A stretch of DNA of 44,577 nucleotides. Source: an uncultured Oscillospiraceae bacterium (GTDB taxonomy: Bacteria; Bacillota; Clostridia; Oscillospirales; Ruminococcaceae). The number at the start of each line of letters is the position of its first letter. The stretch's first letter is position 1. The notes under the pieces were generated by a model that made no database searches, had not been told where the DNA came from, and saw only the letters and a list, made by a program, of their open reading frames with translations. This document shows, in pieces, positions 14,301-21,963 of the stretch. The position numbers and the translations under genes were made by a program. The DNA is taken from NCBI GenBank assembly GCA_900543705.1, contig UQSL01000006.1:1-44577 (forward strand), read 5' to 3'.

Positions 14301-15539
14301 CTATTGAGCGGAAATGACGCCCTTTCGCAGGATAGCACCCGGCATCACCGGGGTATCGCAGGGAATTTGAAGGCGCATGACCGCGTGGCTCGCACTCCGA
14401 ATTGGCTCCCCGGATTCGTCGAGCAGGGAATCTACCACAAAGGTGCGGGGAGGGCGTTTTGGTTCTAAAATCTCGATTTCATCCCCAACGCTGAACTTAT
14501 TGCGCTGCGTACAGAGGATTTTCCCGTCCTGATAGCCATCCACAATCGCCACCACGTCATAGGAGCGGACATAGCCTGCGTTTTCATAGTACTGTCCGTT
14601 TTGAATCGGGCCGAAATAGAAGCCCGTGGAGTAGGTGCGGTGGCTGACTTTACGGGTTTCCTCCTCAATCCAGGGTTCAACCTGATAATCTTCCGGCTCC
14701 GCCAGGTACTGGTCAATCGCACAGCGATAGGCGTTTGTCACCACCGACACATAGTAGGAGGATTTCGCCCGTCCTTCAATTTTCAGGCTGGTCACGCCCG
14801 CCTCGATCAGTTTGTCAAGGTGTTCAATCATGCACAGATCCTTGGCGTTGAGGATATAGCTTCCCCGCTCGTCCTCATAGATGGGATGGTATTCCCCGGG
14901 GCGTTTTTCCTCCATCAGGTAATATCCCCAGCGGCAGGGCTGGGCGCATTCGCCGCGGTTGGCATCCCTGCCGGTGAAATAGCTCGAGAGCAGGCAGCGC
15001 CCGGAAAAGGACATACACATTGCCCCATGGACAAATGCCTCGATTTCCAGCTCCGGCGGAGTCTTCGCGCGGATCTCCGCGATTTCTTCGAGGGAAAGCT
15101 CCCGTGCCAGCACGACCCGCTTGGCGCCGAGGCCATACAGCTCCCGGGCGGTCAGGTAATTGACGACGCCCGCCTGGGTGGAAATGTGGATTTCCACCTG
15201 GGGCGAAACCCGCCGGGCCAGCATCATCACCCCAATGTCTGAGATAATGAACGCATCGACGCCGCATGCCGCAGTGTCCTGAAGATACTGCGGGAGTTTC
15301 TCTACCTCCCCGCCGCGCGGCAGGGTGTTGCAGGTGAGGTACACTTTGACCCCATGCGCGTGGGCATATTCCACCGCCTGCCGCAGGGTATCCAAATCAA
15401 AATTGGCAGAGGCGGCGCGCATTCCGAAGGCTGTCCCGCCGAGATACACGGCGTCCGCTCCGTAAGAAATTGCCGCGACCAGCCGCTCATAATCCCCGGC
15501 CGGGGCAAGCAGTTCCGGTTTTCCTGAATGTGCGCTCAC
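14301..15539 (-). CDS. Peptidase U32 family protein (TrhP/RlhA-like, RNA hydroxylation)
   Basis: This 412-residue member of the U32 collagenase-like family has the N-terminal signature PELLAPAGDYERLVAAISYGADAVYLGG. The family motif follows in EAFVHGAMCMSFSGRCLLSSY with neighbouring Cys residues, then GECAQPCRWGYYL, then the LKIEGRAKSSYYV segment. Characterised relatives (TrhP, RlhA) take part in hydroxylation of tRNA or 23S rRNA with an Fe-S cofactor rather than proteolysis. The start is a GTG at 15537-15539 after an AAAGGAGAGG site. It is the last gene of a seven-gene operon, 30 bases after mltG. Confidence 0.88.
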   Translation of the reverse strand: MSAHSGKPELLAPAGDYERLVAAISYGADAVYLGGTAFGMRAASANFDLDTLRQAVEYAHAHGVKVYLTCNTLPRGGEVEKLPQYLQDTAACGVDAFIISDIGVMMLARRVSPQVEIHISTQAGVVNYLTARELYGLGAKRVVLARELSLEEIAEIRAKTPPELEIEAFVHGAMCMSFSGRCLLSSYFTGRDANRGECAQPCRWGYYLMEEKRPGEYHPIYEDERGSYILNAKDLCMIEHLDKLIEAGVTSLKIEGRAKSSYYVSVVTNAYRCAIDQYLAEPEDYQVEPWIEEETRKVSHRTYSTGFYFGPIQNGQYYENAGYVRSYDVVAIVDGYQDGKILCTQRNKFSVGDEIEILEPKRPPRTFVVDSLLDESGEPIRSASHAVMRLQIPCDTPVMPGAILRKGVISAQ

Positions 15540-15569
15540 GCTACCTCTCCTTTTGTGTCGTTGATACTT

Positions 15570-17057
15570 TTATTCGGTTGTTCCGGTCCCATGGACTCCG
15601 CCCACCTTCTCGGCGATTGCACAGTTGGCCTCATGCTCTGCCAGAGTTGCCGCGTAGTAATACTTGCCGTCCGAGTCAGTGACAAAGAAGTAATACGGGG
15701 TATCATCCGGATAGAGCGCTGCATTAATGGCTTCCAGTCCTGGATTGGTGATAGGGCCAATCGGCAGTCCCTTACAGCGATAGGTGTTATAGGAATCATA
15801 GAGCTCCTGGCTGTCACTGTACGGCTTAATAAAGTCGTTGACATAGAAAATCGTGACATCGGAGTCAAGTGTCGGGAAGGAACCCGGATCGTTCAAACGG
15901 TTATGGAACACAGAGGAAACCCGCTTCATCTCATCATTGCTGCCCGCCTCTTTCTGAATGATAGAGGCAAGCGTCAACGTCTCGTGCAGGGTGAGTCCCA
16001 TCTCATCCATTCTCGCTTTCATCTCATCCGTAATCTTCGAATCAAAGTTGACAAAAAACTTCTTAATGACGGAATCGACGTTCTCATCGATAAAGAATTC
16101 ATAGGTATCCGGGAAGAGATAGCCCTCATACGGGAAGTAGATACCGGTCTCCGACGGGATCTGGTCTTCAAAATCAAAGCCGAAAGATTTTGTTTGCAGC
16201 GCGTCGATAAACTCTTTCGCGGAGCATACACCGTTATCTTCCAGCATTTGGGAAATTTCCACCAAAGACTGGCCCTCTTTAATTGTAATCGTAACTGTGT
16301 TATACTCCCTGGATTGGGTCTTCATCGAGTAGATAATCTGGTCATAGGACATATTCTTATTAAGAGTATACTCCCCGGCGTTATACGGTTCGACATCCTT
16401 GAGCTTCGCATAAAGCTGAAAGATACTGGGCTGGTTGATGATTTTGTTTTCCTTGAGCAGTTTGGAAAGCCCGGAAATCGAAGTATTTTTTTCCACAGTG
16501 AGCACAACCTGTCCTTCCGGTTTGTTAAAACCGAAGATATCATAGATGGCGTAGATCATGACAACGGACAAGATAATGGAAAAACCCACGACAAACATCG
16601 TATAAATAATTCCGGTTTTCAGCTTGCGTTTGGACTCGCGTTTTTTCTTTTCCGCGGCAGGGCGAGCCTTCACCTTGTTCATTTCCTCCAGAGAAATCTG
16701 GCGGGTCGCCTCTTTGTCCTCAAACAACTTTTTGTGCGGAAAAGGCTTCTGCCGTTTTTCTGCCGGAGTATGGACGCGCATCGGTTCTTCTTCCAGCGGC
16801 TCTTCATCCTGAAAAACGGGGGCATTGTCCACAAAGGGAGCCGGCTCTTCTCTGTCTTTCCCGCTCTCATACTGTTTCACATACGGATCCGGCCCAATGT
16901 CCGCGTCCTTGAAGACGTTTTCCATCGAGACCTCTTCCTCCGCCTTGAAAGGCTGCGGCGATTGTGGGAGATCCGGCTGTTCCCTTTCGGGTTCCGGCTG
17001 TTTTTCTATGTTTTTCAGCTTTTCAAACAGTTCCTGAAATTCGTCCTTTTGTGCCAT
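15570..17057 (-). CDS. mltG: Endolytic murein transglycosylase MltG
   Basis: This membrane-anchored transglycosylase cuts nascent glycan strands and sets their length. The 495-residue protein has a long acidic, Pro/Glu-rich cytosolic N-terminus (about 160 residues) and a single membrane helix (IIYTMFVVGFSIILSVVMIYAIYDIF). A LysM-like subdomain (VTITIKEGQSLVEISQML) precedes the YceG domain, whose catalytic Glu lies in LASIIQKEAGSN, followed by SSVFHNRL and LPIGPITNPGLEAI. The ATG at 17055-17057 follows GGAGGAG. E. coli MltG is about 340 residues, so the cytosolic extension is the unusual part; such extensions are common in Firmicutes. Confidence 0.92.
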   Translation of the reverse strand: MAQKDEFQELFEKLKNIEKQPEPEREQPDLPQSPQPFKAEEEVSMENVFKDADIGPDPYVKQYESGKDREEPAPFVDNAPVFQDEEPLEEEPMRVHTPAEKRQKPFPHKKLFEDKEATRQISLEEMNKVKARPAAEKKKRESKRKLKTGIIYTMFVVGFSIILSVVMIYAIYDIFGFNKPEGQVVLTVEKNTSISGLSKLLKENKIINQPSIFQLYAKLKDVEPYNAGEYTLNKNMSYDQIIYSMKTQSREYNTVTITIKEGQSLVEISQMLEDNGVCSAKEFIDALQTKSFGFDFEDQIPSETGIYFPYEGYLFPDTYEFFIDENVDSVIKKFFVNFDSKITDEMKARMDEMGLTLHETLTLASIIQKEAGSNDEMKRVSSVFHNRLNDPGSFPTLDSDVTIFYVNDFIKPYSDSQELYDSYNTYRCKGLPIGPITNPGLEAINAALYPDDTPYYFFVTDSDGKYYYAATLAEHEANCAIAEKVGGVHGTGTTE

Positions 17058-17126
17058 TCGATTCTCCTCCTGCACCGGGAATTTCGTTCCCAAAAGGCAT
17101 TCATTAAAGTTTGTGCTCCTATTGTA

Positions 17127-17750
17127 CTAAAAAACGCCTTTCTTTGCAATATGGGTGCTGTTTCTTATCCTTCTGGGGCGTACGGCGTATTCCGTCACCA
17201 ACAAATCCACTGCAACATCATATCTTCCATGGATAAGCTCCATCTTTGTACATTTCTGGTAGCAGATGCCGATTTTCTCCCCCTCATACCCATGGAGAAA
17301 GCGGTCATAATATCCCTTGCCGTAACCGAGCCGGTAGCCATAGGAATCAAAGCAGAGCCCGGGGACTACAGCAATGCTGTTTGAGAAATCCGTAACCAAA
17401 GTACAACGCTCGGGAATCGGCTCAAGTACGCCGAACGTCCTTGGTTCCAAGTCGTCATACGAATGGATTTCGTAAAATTCCATGGCCGTTGTTTCGGGAA
17501 GGCAATAGGGAACTGCAACCCGTTTTCCGGCTTTCAGTGCCCGTTGAATAATCCCCTTTGTATCCACTTCGATTGGAGTAGATACATAACATAGCAGCAG
17601 CTTTGCTTTCTCAAACGCGCGCAGGGAACAAAAACGCCGGGCAATTCGGCTATCTTTCTGCGCTTTGACATACGCGGGCATCTGCGTACGGTACTGGCGG
17701 TACTTGGCGCGAAGATTTTTTTTATATTTGCGGATATCTAGCCGCGGCAT
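17127..17750 (-). CDS. 5-formyltetrahydrofolate cyclo-ligase
   Basis: It converts 5-formyl-THF to 5,10-methenyl-THF with ATP, salvaging an inactive folate. The basic N-terminus (MPRLDIRKYKKNLRAKYRQYR) is followed by the nucleotide/folate-binding regions and the family signature GYRLGYGKGYYDRFL. The length of 207 residues is normal. The start overlaps the stop of the DJ-1 gene by 13 bases. It links functionally to folA at 5790. Confidence 0.9.
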   Translation of the reverse strand: MPRLDIRKYKKNLRAKYRQYRTQMPAYVKAQKDSRIARRFCSLRAFEKAKLLLCYVSTPIEVDTKGIIQRALKAGKRVAVPYCLPETTAMEFYEIHSYDDLEPRTFGVLEPIPERCTLVTDFSNSIAVVPGLCFDSYGYRLGYGKGYYDRFLHGYEGEKIGICYQKCTKMELIHGRYDVAVDLLVTEYAVRPRRIRNSTHIAKKGVF

Positions 17751-18283
17751 TGCAAGGAAGCCCTCAGGTTATTTTTCTTTTCATCACCGAGCAGGCAGCC
17801 GACAAGTTCCAATGAAAAATCGGTTGCCACGCCCATGCCCTTGGCGGTGATGATTTTGCCGTCCACACAGACATATTCCCCGCTGACAGCCGCCCCATAC
17901 AGCTCCTGCTCAAAGCCCGGGAAGCAGATGGCCTGCTTTGACTCAAGCAAATGCTTATGCCCCAAAATGGACGGAGCAGCGCAGATGGCACCGATATATT
18001 TTCCCTGCGCCACGCAGTAGTCGAGCATATCCTGCACCGTTTTGTCTTTTTCCAGGTTCAGCGTACCCGGCATGCCGCCAGGGAGTACAACCATCTGCAA
18101 ATCAGCCGCAGGATGAACCTGCTCCGCAGTGACATCACATTGGATTGTGATACCGTGCGATCCGGTTATGGTTTTAGAGCCCACGCCCACCATCACGGTT
18201 TCAAGCTCCGCCCGGCGCAGTACATCCACCACGGTCAGACCCTCGATTTCTTCAAAACCCTGTGCAAAAAATACATAGATCAT
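17738..18283 (-). CDS. DJ-1/PfpI family protein
   Basis: This 181-residue flavodoxin-like protein has the conserved nucleophile Cys101 in the elbow AICAAPSIL and the partner Glu in FEEIEG. The loops VVLPGGMPG and GMGVATDF are also conserved. DJ-1-type members act as deglycases, hydrolases or stress sensors; 4-methyl-5-(hydroxyethyl)thiazole phosphate relatives (ThiJ) are less likely without thi genes nearby. The substrate is unknown. Confidence 0.85.
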   Translation of the reverse strand: MIYVFFAQGFEEIEGLTVVDVLRRAELETVMVGVGSKTITGSHGITIQCDVTAEQVHPAADLQMVVLPGGMPGTLNLEKDKTVQDMLDYCVAQGKYIGAICAAPSILGHKHLLESKQAICFPGFEQELYGAAVSGEYVCVDGKIITAKGMGVATDFSLELVGCLLGDEKKNNLRASLQCRG

Positions 18284-18295
18284 TCAATTCACCTT

Positions 18296-19189
18296 CTAAT
18301 CAAGCATCAATCCCATATAGGGCGTCGTCGTCTCTTTTTTATAAAAACGGTCCGTCATGGACAGAGCCGCTTTGTCCTTTGTTTCAGGCAGATACCGGGC
18401 CATTCCGAAAGGAACCGTATCCCCGCCGGCAAGCGGACTGTCCGCTTTCAGCCGCAGGGTGATACGGCAAACTTCCGGATACCGGGCAAAAAGCCCCGCT
18501 GTCACCGCGACGAAATCTTCCGGCTCACAGCCGATTTCCCGTACAAACAGGGAATTTCCCCGGTGTTCACAGAACAAGTAGCCCGGCTCGCTCCCCACAA
18601 AGGCGAGGCATTCCCGTCCGACGTACTCGGATTCGAGCAGGATGTAACGGAGTGCCGCCTCATCCCACTGAACAAAAAAAGGAGTCCTTCCAAAATATCG
18701 GGCTCTCAGAGCACACAGCAGCTTAAGAGAACAGGAATGAAACTCCATCGGCGCTGAATCCGGAATAAGTGGACGCTCTAGCTGCACACGTTTCACAGAA
18801 TACTCCGTATGATACCCCCGTTTGCGGTAAAAGTCAAACAAAGAGGTTTCCGCCGGTACCAGGGAGGTCACTGCTGCTCCTCGCTTCCCCGCGAGATCCT
18901 CAGCGAACCGGAGCAGCTTTGTGCTGATCCCCCGCCCCTGGAATTCCGGCAGGGTGGAAACAGCATAGAGATAATAGCATAGATGGCAATTTCCCGCTTC
19001 ATCCGCCATAAAATATGGCATCAGATGGATCATCCCCACAGGAATGCCTTCCTCTCTCCAGACTACCGCATTTTCCGGGGAAAAGCGGTTTTGAAAAAAC
19101 AATTCCTGATAGGTATCCTCATCTCCGAAGCAGGCGGTCCAAATATGTTTGAGTGCCGGGATATCGCCGGCCTTTGCCAGGGAGAGCAT
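18296..19189 (-). CDS. GNAT family N-acetyltransferase
   Basis: The CoA-binding motif lies in STLPEFQGRGISTKLLRFAEDLA, the classical motif A (Q/RxxGxG/A), preceded by the beta-4 strand of the acetyltransferase fold. A roughly 150-residue C-terminal part follows, giving a total of about 297 residues and resembling two-domain Eis-like enzymes. The ATG at 19187-19189 is preferred over the upstream open frame because it follows AAAGGAGG. The acceptor is unknown. It lies 13 bases after the DUF2156 gene and 12 before DJ-1. Confidence 0.8.
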   Translation of the reverse strand: MLSLAKAGDIPALKHIWTACFGDEDTYQELFFQNRFSPENAVVWREEGIPVGMIHLMPYFMADEAGNCHLCYYLYAVSTLPEFQGRGISTKLLRFAEDLAGKRGAAVTSLVPAETSLFDFYRKRGYHTEYSVKRVQLERPLIPDSAPMEFHSCSLKLLCALRARYFGRTPFFVQWDEAALRYILLESEYVGRECLAFVGSEPGYLFCEHRGNSLFVREIGCEPEDFVAVTAGLFARYPEVCRITLRLKADSPLAGGDTVPFGMARYLPETKDKAALSMTDRFYKKETTTPYMGLMLD

Positions 19190-19202
19190 AACAAGTCCTC
19201 CT

Positions 19203-20096
19203 TTATTCGGCAAGAGTGATACAATACTTTTCCAGTAAGATTTCCGGCTTATAGGAGAGCTTTGCCTTGCGCAGCCCCTCCGCTCCGGTGTCGTCCTCCC
19301 GGTTGATATATTGAAAACCCTGCGCAGCGTGTTTCGCAAATTCGCAGTTTATCATCGGATAAGCACCCTGCACATCGGAAAATGCCTTTTCAATGTGGGT
19401 AATAAAGGTATCGGAATTGGGCGGCCCCCCGATGGTAAAGGCGACAATGCGCCCGCCTGCCCGCAGCAGCCCGCCGACATAGCCGAGTTCAAAGAAATGG
19501 ATCAGGCTCTCCTTTACTGCACAGGCTTCGTTTTGCTTGCCGGGATCGCCGTCACAGTCGTTTTGCTCACACCACTCGCGGCTCATCTTGATACAATCCG
19601 CAAGATTCTCCTGTGTAATCGGCTCGTACGCCCAGTCCGGGTTGTATTCCTTAAACCGGGCAATATGGTTGCGCTTGGAATGGTATTTTTTCCCGGAGAG
19701 CGTACTTAGTTTTTCGGTGCTGTAGATATAATCAAACGCGTCTCGGTTTTCTTTATAATGAAATCTGCCGGGCATCAGCGTTTCGAGCAGGGCGACCGAT
19801 TCTTTTGTTGCAGAGTAAACGCCAAATTCCATGCCGCGTTCCTTCGCGTCTTCGATGAGTGCCTCCATCACCTGCTTGATATCTCCGTTACCCGCCGGAT
19901 ACAGATAACTTCGGTTCTCCCCTATTCCAGAGCGCGCTAGATAAAACCCGTTGTATTCTGCGACTTCGATGTGGTAGATATCCCGCCAGACAAAGTTATT
20001 GCCAAAGGAGTATTCTGCACCGTTAAAGTCAGATTTTTTCAAAAGCGCTTTGATCCAGTCCTGATCAGACAGAGTGATGGGTTTGAAATCGATCAT
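19203..20096 (-). CDS. DUF2156 family protein (phosphatidylglycerol lysyltransferase C-terminal-like)
   Basis: This 297-residue soluble protein begins MIDFKPITLSDQDWIKALLKKSD. It has the GNAT-like lysyl/alanyl-tRNA-dependent transferase fold of the MprF C-terminal domain; the strand-loop LLRAGGRIVAFTIGGPPNSDTFITHIEKA and NCEFAKHAAQGFQYINREDDTG match the family. It lacks the MprF membrane part, so substrate and attachment are unknown. The start is taken as ATG at 20094-20096, which overlaps the tmk stop (ATGA-like coupling). Confidence 0.75.
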   Translation of the reverse strand: MIDFKPITLSDQDWIKALLKKSDFNGAEYSFGNNFVWRDIYHIEVAEYNGFYLARSGIGENRSYLYPAGNGDIKQVMEALIEDAKERGMEFGVYSATKESVALLETLMPGRFHYKENRDAFDYIYSTEKLSTLSGKKYHSKRNHIARFKEYNPDWAYEPITQENLADCIKMSREWCEQNDCDGDPGKQNEACAVKESLIHFFELGYVGGLLRAGGRIVAFTIGGPPNSDTFITHIEKAFSDVQGAYPMINCEFAKHAAQGFQYINREDDTGAEGLRKAKLSYKPEILLEKYCITLAE

Positions 20097-20758
20097 AAAT
20101 TCAGTTCCTTCCTGATGCATTCCATAATTTTTTGCTGTATCACGGCAATGGGATAGGGATTTTCCCCATCGTCGCAGGCAATTATATGAAAGCCGAGTTT
20201 TTCTCCTGCATAGTGCGCGCTTACCGTACACTCCTGCAAATATTTCTTATTTTTCTCATGGATATCCCGCTTGCTCTCATCCCCGTGATAACGAGAACTG
20301 ATGAGCTTTGCAGATACCTCGGGCGTCATATCCAAAAACAGCACCGCATCCGGACGAGGCAAACCAAGTTTATTATATTCATAGTCCTGGAGCCACGCAA
20401 GATAGGAATCCCATTCTGTCCTTGGCAGCTTGCTCATCTGATGGATGGCATTGGAGGTTGTATACCGGGCGGCAATCATCACTGTTCCCTCCTCGTAATC
20501 CTTTTGCCAAAACTGCTTGTAACTGGCGTAGCGGTCGACTGCGTAAAAGGAGGAAGCAGCATAGGCATTGACAGAAAACGCATCGGTGCCGAATGCCCCC
20601 GATAAATACAGTTTAACCAGCGCGGAGGACTCATTTGCATAATCCGGAAAAGAAATCATCTTGACCTGTTTTCCGAGCGTTCTCAAATTTTGCTCAAGCA
20701 ACTCAATCTGCGTTGATTTTCCGCTTCCATCCAGTCCGTCCAGGACGATCAGCTCCAT
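20093..20758 (-). CDS. tmk: Thymidylate kinase
   Basis: It phosphorylates dTMP to dTDP with ATP, and heads the tmk to U32 operon. Walker A is DGLDGSGKST (residues 7-16). The DRY-type motif is YAVDRYASYKQF, the lid-adjacent AARYTTSNAIHQ segment is present, and LFLDMTPEVSAKLI is the conserved strand. The length of 221 residues is normal. AGGAGG precedes the ATG. Confidence 0.9.
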   Translation of the reverse strand: MELIVLDGLDGSGKSTQIELLEQNLRTLGKQVKMISFPDYANESSALVKLYLSGAFGTDAFSVNAYAASSFYAVDRYASYKQFWQKDYEEGTVMIAARYTTSNAIHQMSKLPRTEWDSYLAWLQDYEYNKLGLPRPDAVLFLDMTPEVSAKLISSRYHGDESKRDIHEKNKKYLQECTVSAHYAGEKLGFHIIACDDGENPYPIAVIQQKIMECIRKELNL

Positions 20759-20902
20759 TTTAAAACCTCCTATAGTATCGCTGCCCTTTATAAAAGTGAG
20801 AGCACGCAGAACGATTCAAACCGATTGTTGTAACCATCATCAAAGATTCGTTGGCTTTGGCAGCAAGAATATCCCCAGCAGGCTTGTCCTCGTGACATCT
20901 TT

Positions 20903-20936
20903 TAAAACAGGAAGGCTGCTGCCTTCCTGTTTTACG
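20903..20936. terminator. Bidirectional terminator downstream of the Cys-rich protein gene
   Basis: AAACAGGAAGGC, a 4-base loop and GCCTTCCTGTTT form a perfect 12-bp stem with T runs on both sides. It ends the Cys-rich gene transcript. Confidence 0.8.
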
Positions 20937-20987
20937 CTTGTTTTCAGGGGATTTTCCCCCTGTTCCTATTCTGTTTGAACGAAACGG

Positions 20988-21794
20988 TTATTCGCAGTCT
21001 TCCGAGACATCCGTCATTCTCGGCGGGAAGAATTCTGCAGTCGGAAATTTGATCTTGCGGAATAACTCGCAAGGGTCGTCTCCAGAGGTAACGCTCTCTT
21101 TATCCGGCACACAGTAGTCATAAGCCGGGATCATGATCTGTACATTGCGCTCCAGATGGACAATGGTGAACAGTCCCAGTGTCAGGCGCACGGTCTTATT
21201 GGGACGGCTGCCCGGAGTAAAGTCGCCTTCAAAGCAGTCGGCTACGCACCGCGGCGGTGGAACACATCCGCATTTGGGCGGGCATTCGATCAGCTGGCAG
21301 CTCAGGCACATCGGGTCGACCACCTGCAGGCAAGCCTTGGGAAGATTTGTTTTACACATCTCATCCGCCGGCATGGAACCCGTTGCATAGCGATCACCGG
21401 AACTAAACGTCCTGACATTGCCCTCGCTCCCGTACAGGATGACCTTTTTGTTGTGCACTGCAAGCCCAGTTACATTGACACAGGGGGCCAGCGGAGACGT
21501 ATAAGTCTCCAGCTTGACGCTGAAGAAGAAGGTCATTTCCACAGAATAAAATCCACGGTTGAAAAGCACAGGTTCAACGTCGAGCAGGACATTAAGTACT
21601 TCAACGGATTTACATTTGACACTGTTTGCCTGTTCAATCACCGTCTGGCCACAGTCTGTGAAAAAGACCTCCACGCCTTCCACGCAGTCTTTGTCGCTGC
21701 ACGAATCGTAAATCCGGCCGGCGTCGATGCAGACTGCTTCTTTGAAGCTGTTTGATCCTACGGCAGTAATCGGTGTTACTTTTGAATCAGCCAT
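20988..21794 (-). CDS. Cys-rich conserved protein of unknown function, probable spore protein
   Basis: This 268-residue protein has 18 cysteines, densest in MCLSCQLIECPPKCGC. It begins MADSKVTPITAVGSNSFKEAV and contains the CIDAGRIYDSCSDKDC block that I recall in hypothetical proteins of gut Clostridia. The ATG at 21792-21794 follows ATAGGAGG. There is no signal peptide or membrane helix. The promoter (21911-21939) shares a sigma-K-like layout with that of the 8151 gene, so a coat or crust role is inferred. The family has no known function. Confidence 0.7.
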   Translation of the reverse strand: MADSKVTPITAVGSNSFKEAVCIDAGRIYDSCSDKDCVEGVEVFFTDCGQTVIEQANSVKCKSVEVLNVLLDVEPVLFNRGFYSVEMTFFFSVKLETYTSPLAPCVNVTGLAVHNKKVILYGSEGNVRTFSSGDRYATGSMPADEMCKTNLPKACLQVVDPMCLSCQLIECPPKCGCVPPPRCVADCFEGDFTPGSRPNKTVRLTLGLFTIVHLERNVQIMIPAYDYCVPDKESVTSGDDPCELFRKIKFPTAEFFPPRMTDVSEDCE

Positions 21795-21910
21795 AGCAAT
21801 CCTCCTATAAAATAGTTTAAAGCTATGCTTTTGGCCTTCACACCGACGCAGACCTGGTTGCTGGGGTTCCTGCAAATCGAGTGCAGCCTTACAAAGCTAT
21901 ACTTTATTAC

Positions 21911-21939
21911 CATTTTATGAGAAAGAACTATTTTCGTGC
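21911..21939 (-). promoter_or_regulatory. Mother-cell sigma-type promoter of the second Cys-rich gene
   Basis: On the minus strand GCACGAAAAT is followed by CATAAAATG, with 16 bases between AC and CATA. This matches the sigma-K layout (AC, 16-17 bases, CATA) and closely resembles 8070-8096. The start would lie near 21905, giving a leader of about 110 bases. Confidence 0.45.
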
Positions 21940-21963
21940 ACAAAACATAGAAATTTTTTCGAA

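Noticed and set aside
15528..17384. A 618-residue open frame opposite mltG and part of the cyclo-ligase gene
   Set aside because: It runs across two well-supported genes on the other strand and shows no domain or ribosome binding site.
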